Part shown: positions 17,748 to 26,421 of the stretch, in pieces
Position numbering within the stretch: the stretch's first letter is position 1
Layout of the letters: every line of letters starts with the position of its first letter
NCBI GenBank assembly: GCA_902561585.1
Contig: CACEQK010000001.1
Location: forward strand, 124,001-188,000
Direction of reading: 5' to 3'
DNA: 64,000 nucleotides
Source of the DNA: an uncultured Pelagibacteraceae bacterium
GTDB taxonomy: Bacteria; Pseudomonadota; Alphaproteobacteria; Pelagibacterales; Pelagibacteraceae
The notes under the pieces: generated by a model
Database searches by the model: none
What the model was told of the DNA's origin: nothing
The model's input: the letters and a program-made list of their open reading frames with translations, nothing else
Position numbers and translations under genes: made by a program

Positions 17748-17822
17748 TGGAGCGGGCAAAGGGGCTCGAACCCTCGACCTTCTCGTTGGCAACGAGACGC
17801 TCTACCACTGAGCTATGCCCGC
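17748..17822 (-). tRNA. tRNA-Gly (anticodon GCC)
   Basis: The reverse strand folds as a full cloverleaf. A 7-bp acceptor stem GCGGGCA/TGCCCGC is followed by a D arm containing AGTGGTAGA, an anticodon stem TCTCG/CGAGA with loop TTGCCAA (anticodon GCC), and a T arm GAGGG-TTCGAAC-CCCTT. The discriminator is T and CCA is encoded. It is the only tRNA gene seen in the window. Confidence 0.98.
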
Positions 17823-17913
17823 AATTAAATTAGTATAATATAGGCTGCAACAAACGGTCAACCATTATAAAATGCCGCTACCCGCAAGTTATTTTTTTTA
17901 ATATAATATATTT

Positions 17914-18531
17914 ATGAAAAACTTACCTTCAACCCTTCCTGTGTTTCCATTGAATGGGGTAATTTATTTTCCTAGAACTAACTTGCCATTGAATATATTC
18001 GAACAGAGATATTTAAATTTAGTTAATGATGCTTATAACAAAGATAAATTAATGGGCATGGTTCAATCAAAAAAAGAAAGTGGAAGTGTTTATCAAGTAG
18101 GTTGTTTGGGTAAAATAAGTGATTATCAAAAAAGCAAAGATGGTAGAATTTTAATAAACCTTACAGGGATTTCCAGGTTTAAAATTTTAGAGGAAATTTC
18201 TAACGATAAATTGTACCGAGAATTTAAGGTCGATTATAAAGATTTTAACGAAGACAATATTGAGACAAACAATCTGATTGATACGAAATCTTTAATGGAT
18301 AATGCAAAAAATTTCTTTAAAAGAAATGGACTTTTATTAAATTGGAAAGAGTTTGAAAAGTTAAATCAATCTCAAAAAATTAATACTTTGGCGATGATTG
18401 CTCCGATTACAAATGAAGAAAAGCAAAAATTATTAGAGTCAATATCTTTAAAAAACAAAGTTGACACATTAGAGAGTATAATTAGTTTTTATTTACACGA
18501 GACGAATTTCAATAATCAAACGGTGCAATAA
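17914..18531 (+). CDS. Lon N-terminal-domain (LON substrate-binding) protein
   Basis: A 205-residue protein consisting of the Lon protease substrate-binding domain alone. It starts LPVFPLNGVIYFPRTNLPLNIFEQRY, the classic LAN/PUA-like opening, then GMVQ and VGCLGKISDYQKSKDGRILINLTGISRFKI, and ends in a helical bundle. No ATPase or protease domain is present. The function of such stand-alone proteins is unproven; they may present substrates. The gene lies divergent to the tRNA and ends 2 bases from the convergent rho stop. Confidence 0.92.
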   Translation: MKNLPSTLPVFPLNGVIYFPRTNLPLNIFEQRYLNLVNDAYNKDKLMGMVQSKKESGSVYQVGCLGKISDYQKSKDGRILINLTGISRFKILEEISNDKLYREFKVDYKDFNEDNIETNNLIDTKSLMDNAKNFFKRNGLLLNWKEFEKLNQSQKINTLAMIAPITNEEKQKLLESISLKNKVDTLESIISFYLHETNFNNQTVQ

Positions 18532-18533
18532 TA

Positions 18534-19808
18534 TTAATTAGCAGATTTGTTCATTGAATCGAAGAAATCGGCATTATTTTTTGTATTTTTTAATTTTGCA
18601 ATTAGAAACTCAATACCATCCATTGTACCCATTGGACTAATTATTCTTCTTAGAACGTTCATTTTAGAAAGATCATCTTTCTGGAATAATAACTCTTCTC
18701 TTCTAGTGCCAGATCTTGTTATGTCAAGTGCTGGATAAATTCTTTTATCTGCTACTTTTCTATCAAGGATTAATTCTGAATTACCTGTTCCTTTAAATTC
18801 TTCAAATATCACTTCATCCATCCTGCTTCCTGTATCAATTAAAGCTGTAGAAATGATAGTTAGTGATCCGCCTTCCTCCACGTTACGAGCTGCGCCAAAA
18901 AATCTTTTAGGTCTTTGGAGTGCGTTAGCATCAACACCACCAGTTAAAACTTTTCCTGAGCTTGGTATAACAGCATTATAAGCTCTTCCTAATCTTGTTA
19001 TCGAGTCTAATAAAATTACTACATCCTTTTTATGTTCGACTAGCCTCTTAGCCTTTTCGATTACCATCTCTGCCACGGCTACGTGCCTTGAAGCTGGTTC
19101 ATCAAAAGTTGATGCCACTACTTCACCTTTTACCGACCTTTGCATATCTGTTACTTCCTCTGGTCTTTCATCAATTAAAAGGACCATCAAATAACATTCA
19201 GGATGGTTTGCTGTAATCGATTGTGCAATGTTTTGAAGAATAATTGTTTTACCAGCTCTAGGGGGTGAGACAATTAATGAACGCTGTCCTTTGCCAATTG
19301 GGCTAACTAAATCTATAAGTCTTGCCGTGTTATCCGGTTTCTTTTCAACTTTTGTACTTTCAACCTCTAACTTTATTCTCTCATTTGGGTATAGAGGTGT
19401 TAAGTTATCAAATGCAATTTTATTTTTTCCTTTTTCAGGTTCATCAAAATTAATTTTATTTACTTTTAATAAAGCAAAATATCTTTCTGCATCTTTCGGC
19501 CCTCTAATTTCTCCCTCTACTGAATCTCCTGTTCTTAGACCGAATCTTCTAATTTGACTTGGACTCACATAAATATCATCTGGTCCTGGTAGATAATTTG
19601 ACTCAATTGCTCTAAGGAAACCAAAACCATCTTGCAATACTTCTAATACTCCTGTGGCTGTAATTTGCTCGTTCTTCTCAGCTAATTTTTTTAGTATGGC
19701 AAAAAGAATTTCTTGTTTTCTTAATGTACTTGGGTTTTCAATACCAAGCTTTTCAGCTTCGTTAATAAGCTCGGCCGGGTTCTTCTGTTTTAGTTCTTGT
19801 AAGTTCAT
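18534..19808 (-). CDS. rho: Transcription termination factor Rho
   Basis: Hexameric RNA-dependent ATPase that ends transcription of untranslated RNA. The 424-residue length is typical. The N-terminal helical domain has [21 protein letters not shown], then the cold-shock-like RNA-binding domain with [27 protein letters not shown]. The motor domain has Walker [22 protein letters not shown] and the Q/R-loop region. It follows hemJ downstream of hemE-hemH; rho next to hemE/hemH and the origin is a common alphaproteobacterial order. Few intrinsic terminators are visible here, so Rho may be unusually important. Confidence 0.98.
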   Translation of the reverse strand: MNLQELKQKNPAELINEAEKLGIENPSTLRKQEILFAILKKLAEKNEQITATGVLEVLQDGFGFLRAIESNYLPGPDDIYVSPSQIRRFGLRTGDSVEGEIRGPKDAERYFALLKVNKINFDEPEKGKNKIAFDNLTPLYPNERIKLEVESTKVEKKPDNTARLIDLVSPIGKGQRSLIVSPPRAGKTIILQNIAQSITANHPECYLMVLLIDERPEEVTDMQRSVKGEVVASTFDEPASRHVAVAEMVIEKAKRLVEHKKDVVILLDSITRLGRAYNAVIPSSGKVLTGGVDANALQRPKRFFGAARNVEEGGSLTIISTALIDTGSRMDEVIFEEFKGTGNSELILDRKVADKRIYPALDITRSGTRREELLFQKDDLSKMNVLRRIISPMGTMDGIEFLIAKLKNTKNNADFFDSMNKSAN

Positions 19809-19874
19809 GAGATTGTATTGATTAGTAGGAAAGTATTAAAAATATATGTTTTTTTTAGAAAAATTCAAGACCTA

Positions 19875-20306
19875 TTATAAAGGTTTAAAAATAACAGCAA
19901 ATACAACAACAATGAGTATTATTGTGGGTACTTCGTTAATAATCCTAAAGAACTTCGAAGACTTAACATTGTTATCTATTGCAAAATTCCCAAGATATTT
20001 TCCAAGTAAAAAATGGTAAAAAGTTAATATAACAACTAGCACTGTTTTTAATTGCATCCATAATTCGGAAAAAACACTGAATCCAAGACTATGAATTAAT
20101 AACACACCAAACAACCAAGATAATATCATAGCCGGCATCATGATATAATTATAAAGTTTTCTTTCCATGATTTTAAATACTGTTTTCTGAGACTGATGGT
20201 CTGCCTCTGAATGATAAACAAATATTCTTGGTAAATATAAAAGTCCAGCCATCCATGAAACAACTGCTATTAGATGTAAAGATTTGAACAAGAGGTAAGT
20301 ATTCAT
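19875..20306 (-). CDS. hemJ: Protoporphyrinogen IX oxidase HemJ
   Basis: Oxidises protoporphyrinogen IX to protoporphyrin IX, the step before iron insertion. A 143-residue inner-membrane protein with four hydrophobic helices. It shows the N-terminal LHLIAVVSWMAGLLYLPRIFVYH with the conserved histidine, and the ERKLYNYIMMPAMILSWLFG segment with the family Arg-Lys-Leu-Tyr. It lies 2 bases after hemH in the hemE-hemH-hemJ-rho run, directly in pathway context. The HemJ type is the usual oxidase in alphaproteobacteria. Confidence 0.93.
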   Translation of the reverse strand: MNTYLLFKSLHLIAVVSWMAGLLYLPRIFVYHSEADHQSQKTVFKIMERKLYNYIMMPAMILSWLFGVLLIHSLGFSVFSELWMQLKTVLVVILTFYHFLLGKYLGNFAIDNNVKSSKFFRIINEVPTIILIVVVFAVIFKPL

Positions 20307-20308
20307 CC

Positions 20309-21304
20309 TTAAATATATTTTTTAACTAGCTTTTCAAACAAATTAATATGATCTTCATTATCATTAAGGCATGGTATTAAATCAAAATTTTCACCGCCAT
20401 TTTCCATAAAGCTTTCTCTTCCTTGAATGTCAATTTCCTCTAAGGTTTCTACACAGTCAGAAGCAAAACCTGGGCAAATAACTAATAAGTTTTTAACTCC
20501 TTTACTCGGTAAACTTTCTAAAGTTTTATCTGTGTAGGGTGTTAACCATTCTTGTGGTCCAAACCTTGACTGAAAAGTTGTCTGAATATCTACTTCATTG
20601 AAATTTTCCTTCATCAGCCTTGTGGTTTTATGGCAATAGCAATGATAAGGATCTCCTTTATCAAAATATTTTTTTGGAATACCATGATACGAAGAAATAA
20701 TTAAATCTGGTTTCCATTTTATGCTCACTAATTTTTCTTTTATACTTTTAATAAGAGCATTTATATAAATGGGCTCACTTTCATAGTGAGGTACTACTTG
20801 TAAACTTGGTTGCCATCTCATACCCATAAGTGATCTGTAAACCTCATCACATACAGTTGCTGTTGTTGCAGCTGCGTATTGTGGATACAAAGGAAGAATA
20901 ATTACATTCTCACACCCAGCATTTTTAAGAATATTAAGTTTTGATTTTATACTTGGATTGCCGTATCTCATTGCGAAATCGACAAATATTTTTTCACTTC
21001 TTATTTTGCTATTTAATTTTTTTGCCTGGCTTCTTGTAAAATAAAGCAAGGGAGACTCGTTTGACTCTTTTCTCCAAATTTTTTTATATGCATGGGCGGT
21101 TTTAGATGGTCTGAATGTAAGTATAAATAAATTTAAAATAATTTGCCATAAAACAGGGTTAACCTCTATTACTCTCCTATCAGATAAAAATTCCTTTAAA
21201 TATTTTCTAATATCCCACCAACTAGTTGAGTCAGGGGTCCCTAAATTTATTAGTAAAACACCTGTTTTACCAAATTTTACCTCGGGATGATCTTTTTGCA
21301 TCAT
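20309..21304 (-). CDS. hemH: Ferrochelatase
   Basis: Inserts ferrous iron into protoporphyrin IX to finish heme. The 331-residue protein starts GKTGVLLINLGTPDS. It has the LPLYPQYAAATT motif and the metal-binding SSYHGIPKKYFDKGDPYHCYC region, followed by FQSRFGPQEWLTPYT and the late CPGFASDCVETLEEI. All are canonical. Its start overlaps hemE's end by one base, so hemE, hemH and hemJ form one leftward operon that reads away from the putative origin. Confidence 0.98.
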   Translation of the reverse strand: MMQKDHPEVKFGKTGVLLINLGTPDSTSWWDIRKYLKEFLSDRRVIEVNPVLWQIILNLFILTFRPSKTAHAYKKIWRKESNESPLLYFTRSQAKKLNSKIRSEKIFVDFAMRYGNPSIKSKLNILKNAGCENVIILPLYPQYAAATTATVCDEVYRSLMGMRWQPSLQVVPHYESEPIYINALIKSIKEKLVSIKWKPDLIISSYHGIPKKYFDKGDPYHCYCHKTTRLMKENFNEVDIQTTFQSRFGPQEWLTPYTDKTLESLPSKGVKNLLVICPGFASDCVETLEEIDIQGRESFMENGGENFDLIPCLNDNEDHINLFEKLVKKYI

Positions 21305-22308
21305 TAGTATTCTCTATAAAATTTTATTAATCTATCTACTTTGTCCGGGTTTGTTTCTGGTAGCATACCATGTCCTAGATTAAAAACATAAGGCAAACCT
21401 TTGAATGCGTCTAAATAATTTCTAGCGCTGTTATAGATTTCTTCATCAGGTAATAATAAAATTTTGGGGTCTAACCCCCCTTGAATTACTGTTCCTTTAA
21501 GATTTTCTCTAGCCCAATTAGGATTAACATTATAATCTATGTTTAGTCCGTCTGGTTTTACTAGATTATTAAAAACTTTATAGTTTTCTTTAATACCTTT
21601 TGGAAAACAGATTACAGGTATTCCTTTCTTTTTACAAAACTTTACAATTTTGGAATTTGGAACATAACAAAAACTATTAAGATCTTTTTGTGGTATCAAT
21701 CCAGCCCAAGAGTCAAAAATTTGAACTACATCAGCTCCAGCTTTGATTTGATTTTCGATATGTAAACAGAGATAATTGATTAATTTTTCTAGTATAAGAT
21801 CAATTTCATTATTTTTTTCATTGATTATTTTTAAATCAATTTGATCTTTATTTTGCTTTGCTCCAATCATGTATACTAATAAAGTCCATGGAGCTCCTAT
21901 AAAAGATATTAGTGATTTATTTTTACTTAATTTTTTTCTAGTAATTTCTATCGCTTTATAAACTGGTTTAAGTTTTTTAATAAAATCAAGATCATTATTT
22001 TTTAAAAATTTATCTAAATTAAAGATTTCCAGTTTTGGTCCATGATTTTTTAAAAATTCGACTTTCTGGTTAAGTGCATATGGTACCATTAAAATATCGG
22101 AGAAAATTATTGCAGAGTCTAAATTAAATCTCTCGATAGGTTGTAATGTAATTTTAGAACTTAACTCGCTATTCAAACAAAGATTAATAAAATTTTGGTT
22201 TTGTGATCTTATTTTTCGAAATTCAGGTAAATAACGTCCTGCTTGTCTCATAAACCAAACAGATTTACAAATTTTTTTATTTATTAATATTTCTTTAAGG
22301 TTACTCAT
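21304..22308 (-). CDS. hemE: Uroporphyrinogen decarboxylase
   Basis: Decarboxylates uroporphyrinogen III to coproporphyrinogen III. The 334-residue protein opens with the signature WFMRQAGRYLPEFRKIR and has IIFSDILMVPYALNQ with the catalytic aspartate, FIGAPWTLLVYMI, and VQIFDSWAGLI. The ending is FNLGHGMLPETNPDKV. It is the first gene leftward from the hemE/ppsR gap. In Caulobacter and relatives the replication origin lies beside hemE, so this gene marks the origin-proximal position. Confidence 0.98.
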   Translation of the reverse strand: MSNLKEILINKKICKSVWFMRQAGRYLPEFRKIRSQNQNFINLCLNSELSSKITLQPIERFNLDSAIIFSDILMVPYALNQKVEFLKNHGPKLEIFNLDKFLKNNDLDFIKKLKPVYKAIEITRKKLSKNKSLISFIGAPWTLLVYMIGAKQNKDQIDLKIINEKNNEIDLILEKLINYLCLHIENQIKAGADVVQIFDSWAGLIPQKDLNSFCYVPNSKIVKFCKKKGIPVICFPKGIKENYKVFNNLVKPDGLNIDYNVNPNWARENLKGTVIQGGLDPKILLLPDEEIYNSARNYLDAFKGLPYVFNLGHGMLPETNPDKVDRLIKFYREY

Positions 22309-22578
22309 TAAATAATAAATAGTTTTAAGTATAATAAATGCTTTAGGTCCTGTTATTTAGTTATATAACGAATTATTCATTTTTTATACATAGGACCGTT
22401 TATAACTATCCTTTATATGAGTGATTTTCGAACGTTTACTGATTTTATAAACATCAAAAAAACCATATTATTAACATTCAACAAAATGTTTAAATAGTGT
22501 TAATTAATGTTAGTTATTTTTTCTTTTTTTTTTTAAATATGTAGAAAACTAACTAATTAATATTTTATTAACAAAGTT
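22309..22578. other. Putative replication origin region (hemE/ppsR intergenic)
   Basis: This is the longest non-coding stretch in the window and is extremely AT-rich. Contents: a GTTATATAAC palindrome at 22360-22369; AACATT/AATGTT arms at 22473-22478 and 22485-22490; and a larger inverted repeat whose arms 22500-22515 and 22547-22560 enclose a T-rich tract. Two degenerate DnaA-box-like 9-mers (7 of 9 matches) are at 22384-22392 and 22540-22548. The location between hemE and the RP001/ppsR homologue equals the Caulobacter-type origin. Genes diverge from it on both sides. Promoters for hemE and ppsR must also lie here. Confidence 0.6.
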
Positions 22579-23397
22579 ATGAACGAAAAATACAATGTAT
22601 ATCTTGTGTCTGATTCAACTGGTGAAACATTAGATAGAATATTTTTATCTTTAAAATCTCAATTTGCTAACTTCGAGTATGATAAAAAAGAATTTGCTTT
22701 TGTACGAACTGAGCAGCAAATTGATAAAATTATCAAAGAATGTAATCAAATAGATAATGCTATAATATTATATACAATTGTTGAGACTAAATTGGCTAAA
22801 TATCTTGCAAATCAGAGTGAAAAATTTTCTGTTCCTTGTTTTGGTGTTTTAGGAAACTTAATTTTAAGCTTCTCTAAATTACTTAATCAAAAAGCTATTC
22901 ATAAACCAAGTGCTCAACACGTATTAGATGACGATTATTATAGGAGGATAGAGGCTATTCAATTTACAATGTCCCACGATGATGGAAAAAAGATAGACGA
23001 TATTAATACTGCAGATGTAATTTTGTTAGGTGTGAGCAGAACCAGTAAAACTCCAACTTCTATATATTTAGCCAACAGGGGTTACAAAACAGTAAACATT
23101 CCTCTAGTTTTGGATCAAAAAATACCTGAAAATCTAAAGTCCAACGATACTTCTTGTATAATAGGTTTGGTGGCAGACCCGGAAAGATTATCTGATATTA
23201 GGCGAAATAGAGTAGCAATAATGAAAGACCAAAAACTTAAAGAGTACACTGATCTGGATGCTATAAAAAAAGAGGTTGAGGATTCTAAAAAACTTTTTAA
23301 AAAAAATAATTGGCCAGTTATAGATGTTACAAGGAGATCTGTAGAGGAGACGGCTGCTTCGATCTTAAAGATCATTGATATAAAAAGAAATAAATGA
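22579..23397 (+). CDS. ppsR: Pyruvate,water dikinase / PPDK regulatory protein (DUF299, kinase-pyrophosphorylase)
   Basis: A bifunctional Ser/Thr kinase and phosphate-dependent pyrophosphorylase that switches PEP synthase or PPDK activity. The 272-residue protein begins VYLVSDSTGETLDRIFLSL and has the P-loop LGVSRTSKTPTSIYLANRG and GLVADPERLSDIRRNR, all family marks. Which dikinase it controls cannot be seen here. Origin-proximal position next to hemE is conserved in alphaproteobacteria. It begins the ppsR-maf-aroE-coaE-dnaQ run, in which each gene overlaps the next by 4 to 8 bases. Confidence 0.95.
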   Translation: MNEKYNVYLVSDSTGETLDRIFLSLKSQFANFEYDKKEFAFVRTEQQIDKIIKECNQIDNAIILYTIVETKLAKYLANQSEKFSVPCFGVLGNLILSFSKLLNQKAIHKPSAQHVLDDDYYRRIEAIQFTMSHDDGKKIDDINTADVILLGVSRTSKTPTSIYLANRGYKTVNIPLVLDQKIPENLKSNDTSCIIGLVADPERLSDIRRNRVAIMKDQKLKEYTDLDAIKKEVEDSKKLFKKNNWPVIDVTRRSVEETAASILKIIDIKRNK

Positions 23398-23978
23398 AAA
23401 TAATTTTAGCCTCTAAAAGCGGTGTTAGAAAACAAATTTTAGACAAATATAAGATTGATAATGAGGTGATGGTTTCAAGCGTGGATGAAGATGAAATTAA
23501 AGACTCACTTCTCGCAGAAGGAGCTGACCCATTAATTATATCTAAAAATCTTGCTGAAATAAAATCTATTAAAGTGAGTAATAAAAATCCAGATCGTATA
23601 GTACTTGGTGCTGACAGTGTAGTCTCATTAAATAATGAATTAATAAATAAACCTAAATCAAGAGAGGAAGCCCTCTCAATTCTAAAAAAACTTAATAACT
23701 CGATACATTACTTAATAAGTTCTGTTTGTATTTCGAAAAACGGAGCTATGATTTGGAATCATACCGATTCTTCGGAATTGAAAATGAAAAATTTAGACGA
23801 TTCTATGTTGTTAAAATATTTAGATAAAATAAAAACAGAAACGTTATTAGCTTACGGAGTATACCAAATCGAGGCAGACGGATTAGAATTATTTGAATAT
23901 GTTAAAGGAGATAGAGACTCTATTATGGGTTTACCTATTAAAGAAATAATAAGTTATATTGATCAATTAAAAAAATGA
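23394..23978 (+). CDS. maf: Maf-family nucleotide pyrophosphatase
   Basis: A 194-residue protein of the Maf/YhdE/YceF family, which hydrolyses modified or non-canonical nucleoside triphosphates. It has the opening IILASKSGVRKQILDK, the central VLGADSVVS motif with the catalytic aspartate, NKPKSREEALSILKKL, and the GDRDSIMGLPI ending. The start overlaps ppsR by 4 bases. The exact substrate subfamily is not clear from the sequence. Confidence 0.94.
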   Translation: MKIILASKSGVRKQILDKYKIDNEVMVSSVDEDEIKDSLLAEGADPLIISKNLAEIKSIKVSNKNPDRIVLGADSVVSLNNELINKPKSREEALSILKKLNNSIHYLISSVCISKNGAMIWNHTDSSELKMKNLDDSMLLKYLDKIKTETLLAYGVYQIEADGLELFEYVKGDRDSIMGLPIKEIISYIDQLKK

Positions 23979-24793
23979 AAAAAAAATTTGGAATTATTGG
24001 AAATCCTATTAATCATTCTCTTTCACCCGTGTTGCATAATTATTGGTTCGATAAGTACGGCGTGGATGCAAGCTATTCAATAATAGAAGCAAAAGATGAA
24101 AATTTAAAAGATATTGTAAAGAAAATTAGAAATCGTGAATTGGCGGGCATCAATGTTACTTTACCTTTTAAACAAAAAATAATTAATCAAACCGATAAAA
24201 TTGTTAATGATGCTGAAGTTACAGGGTCGGTAAATACTGTTTTGTTAGATAATGGTAAAATTATTGGAGAAAATACTGATGTGTTCGGATTGCAGGCTGC
24301 ATATCTCAAAGAAATTGATAGCAGTTTACATAAGAGTGCCCTGATTATTGGAGCTGGAGGAGTGTCTCCGTCGGTAATTCTATCTCTTCAAAAATCAGGG
24401 ATTAAAGAAATATCAATAACAAATCGAACTAATGAAAAATGTATTTTTTTAAAAAAAAGATTTACTTTTCTCAACATAGCTCCATGGAGAGACTTGAAAG
24501 ATGAGATAAAAAAATTTGATATAATCATAAATGCTACAAGTTTGGGTTTAAAAAACGGGGATGATTTTGATTTCAACTTTTCTAACACGAAAGAAAATAT
24601 TTTTTATATTGATACAATTTACAATCCATTAGAAACAAAAACGTATAAATTTCTCAAAGAAGAAGGCAGAAAGGTTTTCAATGGTCTTGATATGTTTATT
24701 TATCAAGGACAAAAATCTTTCTATTTATGGAATAAAATTAATCCAGAGATTGATAATAAGTTAATCGAACTATTAAATTCAAAGCTTAAATGA
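23975..24793 (+). CDS. aroE: Shikimate dehydrogenase
   Basis: Reduces 3-dehydroshikimate to shikimate with NADPH in aromatic amino acid synthesis. The 272-residue protein shows GIIGNPINHSLSPVLHNYWF (substrate-binding serines), GINVTLPFKQKI with the catalytic lysine, and ENTDVFGLQAAYL. The nucleotide-binding GAGGVSPSVILSL is a slight variant of the usual GAGGAAR. The C-terminal GLDMFIYQGQKSFYLW is typical. It overlaps maf and coaE by 4 bases each. Confidence 0.96.
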   Translation: MKKKFGIIGNPINHSLSPVLHNYWFDKYGVDASYSIIEAKDENLKDIVKKIRNRELAGINVTLPFKQKIINQTDKIVNDAEVTGSVNTVLLDNGKIIGENTDVFGLQAAYLKEIDSSLHKSALIIGAGGVSPSVILSLQKSGIKEISITNRTNEKCIFLKKRFTFLNIAPWRDLKDEIKKFDIIINATSLGLKNGDDFDFNFSNTKENIFYIDTIYNPLETKTYKFLKEEGRKVFNGLDMFIYQGQKSFYLWNKINPEIDNKLIELLNSKLK

Positions 24794-25356
24794 TTAAAAT
24801 TGGCATCACAGGTTCATTGGCATCTGGCAAATCTACAGCTAGTAAGTTTTTATCTGGTAAGCGTGGCCCATTATTTAGCGCTGATAATGCGGTCAAAGAA
24901 CTTTATAAAAGTTTTAGCTTCAGGAGCTTGGTAAGTAAAAAATTCAAAATAAAAAACAATAATCAAATTAAAAAAAATCTTAAAAAAATGATTTTAGATA
25001 ATAGCGGCGAACTTAAAAAACTTGAAAAAATTATTCATCCCTTGGTTAGGGAAAAAATGAAAAAATTTACCCTTAAAAATAAAAATAAAAAACTTTTATT
25101 TTATGAAATTCCATTACTAATCGAGAGTAGGCTTATGAAACATTTTGATAAAATAATTTTTATTAAATCAAAAAAGCAACTTAGATTAAAAAGATTTAAA
25201 TTAAAAAATAGAGATAAAAAACTATTTAATTTGCTAGACAGCAAACAGATGAGCGATAATGTAAAAATTAAGTCTTGCGATTATGTTGTTGTGAATGAAA
25301 AGAATTTAAAGATTTTAAAAAAAAATTTATTAACTATAATATCTAAATATGAATGA
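24790..25356 (+). CDS. coaE: Dephospho-CoA kinase
   Basis: Phosphorylates dephospho-CoA, the last step in CoA synthesis. The 188-residue P-loop kinase has GITGSLASGKSTASKFL at the start, the FSADNAVKELY substrate motif, EKIIHPLVREKM and FYEIPLLIES. It is lysine-rich (poly-Lys/Asn stretches in the lid region), as expected in this AT-rich genome. It overlaps aroE by 4 bases and dnaQ by 8 bases. Confidence 0.95.
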   Translation: MIKIGITGSLASGKSTASKFLSGKRGPLFSADNAVKELYKSFSFRSLVSKKFKIKNNNQIKKNLKKMILDNSGELKKLEKIIHPLVREKMKKFTLKNKNKKLLFYEIPLLIESRLMKHFDKIIFIKSKKQLRLKRFKLKNRDKKLFNLLDSKQMSDNVKIKSCDYVVVNEKNLKILKKNLLTIISKYE

Positions 25357-26008
25357 AGTGTTTTTAGATACTGAAACTACAGGATTGTCATTTAAGGAAG
25401 GTCATAAGATTGTCGAGATTGCTTGTATTGAAACTAAAGATTTAATTCCTACAGGAAAAGTATTTCATAAATTAATTAACCCAGAAAGAAGTGTGCCAAG
25501 TGAGGCATTTAAAGTTCATGGTTTTTCAGAAGAATTTTTAAAAGACAAACAAACATTTGATATTATTGCTGATGAATTTTTAAATTTTGTAAAAGATAAA
25601 AAAATTATAATTCATAATGCACCCTTTGATTTAGCATTCTTAGATGGAGAACTAGGATTACTTAAAAAAGAAAAAATGGATAGAAAATCAGTAATTGACT
25701 CATTAGAAGTCGCTAGAAATAAATTTCCTGGAACGTCAAATTCACTAGATGCATTATGTAAAAAGTTCAATATAGATCTATCACGAAGAACAAAACATAA
25801 TGCTTTATTAGATTGTGAGTTGTTAAGGGAGGTCTACATTAATTTGTTAGATGCTAAAGAACCAAAATTTGAACTTTCAAATAATATTGAAGCGGAGCGA
25901 TTAAATCAGACCAATGATTATAGCAAAACAATTGTGAAAATCTCAGAAGATGAAATTAGAAAACATAAAGATTTTTTAAAATCTGAATTAAGAAAAAATT
26001 TCTATTGA
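25349..26008 (+). CDS. dnaQ: DNA polymerase III epsilon subunit (proofreading 3'-5' exonuclease)
   Basis: Proofreading subunit of the replicative polymerase. The 219-residue protein has all three DEDDh exonuclease motifs: VFLDTETTGLSF at the start (Exo I), IIHNAPFDLAFLDGEL (Exo II) and RTKHNALLDCELL (Exo III with the histidine). A short C-terminal tail may contact the alpha subunit. It closes the ppsR-maf-aroE-coaE-dnaQ run and overlaps the convergent secB by 7 bases. Confidence 0.95.
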   Translation: MNEVFLDTETTGLSFKEGHKIVEIACIETKDLIPTGKVFHKLINPERSVPSEAFKVHGFSEEFLKDKQTFDIIADEFLNFVKDKKIIIHNAPFDLAFLDGELGLLKKEKMDRKSVIDSLEVARNKFPGTSNSLDALCKKFNIDLSRRTKHNALLDCELLREVYINLLDAKEPKFELSNNIEAERLNQTNDYSKTIVKISEDEIRKHKDFLKSELRKNFY

Positions 26009-26421
26009 ACTTTTCTCATTTGATATAATTTCTCAAAGTCTACAGACTCGTTTATTTTTACATCTTTGAAACCACAATTTTCAAATAAAAAAACGAAAAT
26101 TTTTCTTAATTCAGAGTAAATTTCATTTGGGACATTTATTAATATAATTTTTTCCATTTCATGCTTTTGAATTTTTTCATTTTCTAATTCGACAATAGTT
26201 GAATAAATAATTTTAGTATTTATACTTTCAAAATCATCTTTTGTCGGTGTTAGGCTTAAACTAGTTAACACTTCAATTATATTTTCTTTAATCTGTACAC
26301 TTTTGATATCAATATTTATTTTGTAGTTAGATATATTTTTAGAGAGAAGAAAAAATGTTTTCGGATTAGGAATGTTAAAGTTTAATTCCTTTATGTATTT
26401 TCCAATTATTTTATAGTTCAT
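26002..26421 (-). CDS. secB: SecB-like protein export chaperone
   Basis: A cytoplasmic export chaperone. The 139-residue protein begins with KYIKELNFNIPNPKTFFLLSK, equivalent to the SecB opening 'yikDlSFEnP', and ends near SVDFEKLYQMRK, equivalent to the 'vDFaaLY' ending. It is more diverged than most SecB proteins and lacks the usual proline-rich groove sequence, having NVPNEIYSELRKIF instead. The position beside dnaQ is the standard alphaproteobacterial one and supports the call. It overlaps fxsA by 11 bases. Confidence 0.85.
   Translation of the reverse strand: MNYKIIGKYIKELNFNIPNPKTFFLLSKNISNYKINIDIKSVQIKENIIEVLTSLSLTPTKDDFESINTKIIYSTIVELENEKIQKHEMEKIILINVPNEIYSELRKIFVFLFENCGFKDVKINESVDFEKLYQMRKVQ

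Noticed and set aside
17743..17808. N-terminal extension of phhB reaching into the tRNA
   Set aside because: The upstream 22 codons of this frame are simply the tRNA-Gly sequence read as protein; the ATG at 17742 gives a normal-length enzyme.
22346..22397. GGTCCT (22346-22351) and AGGACC (22392-22397) as an origin hairpin
   Set aside because: The arms are only 6 bp with a 40-base loop; this is weak next to the other structures in the gap.
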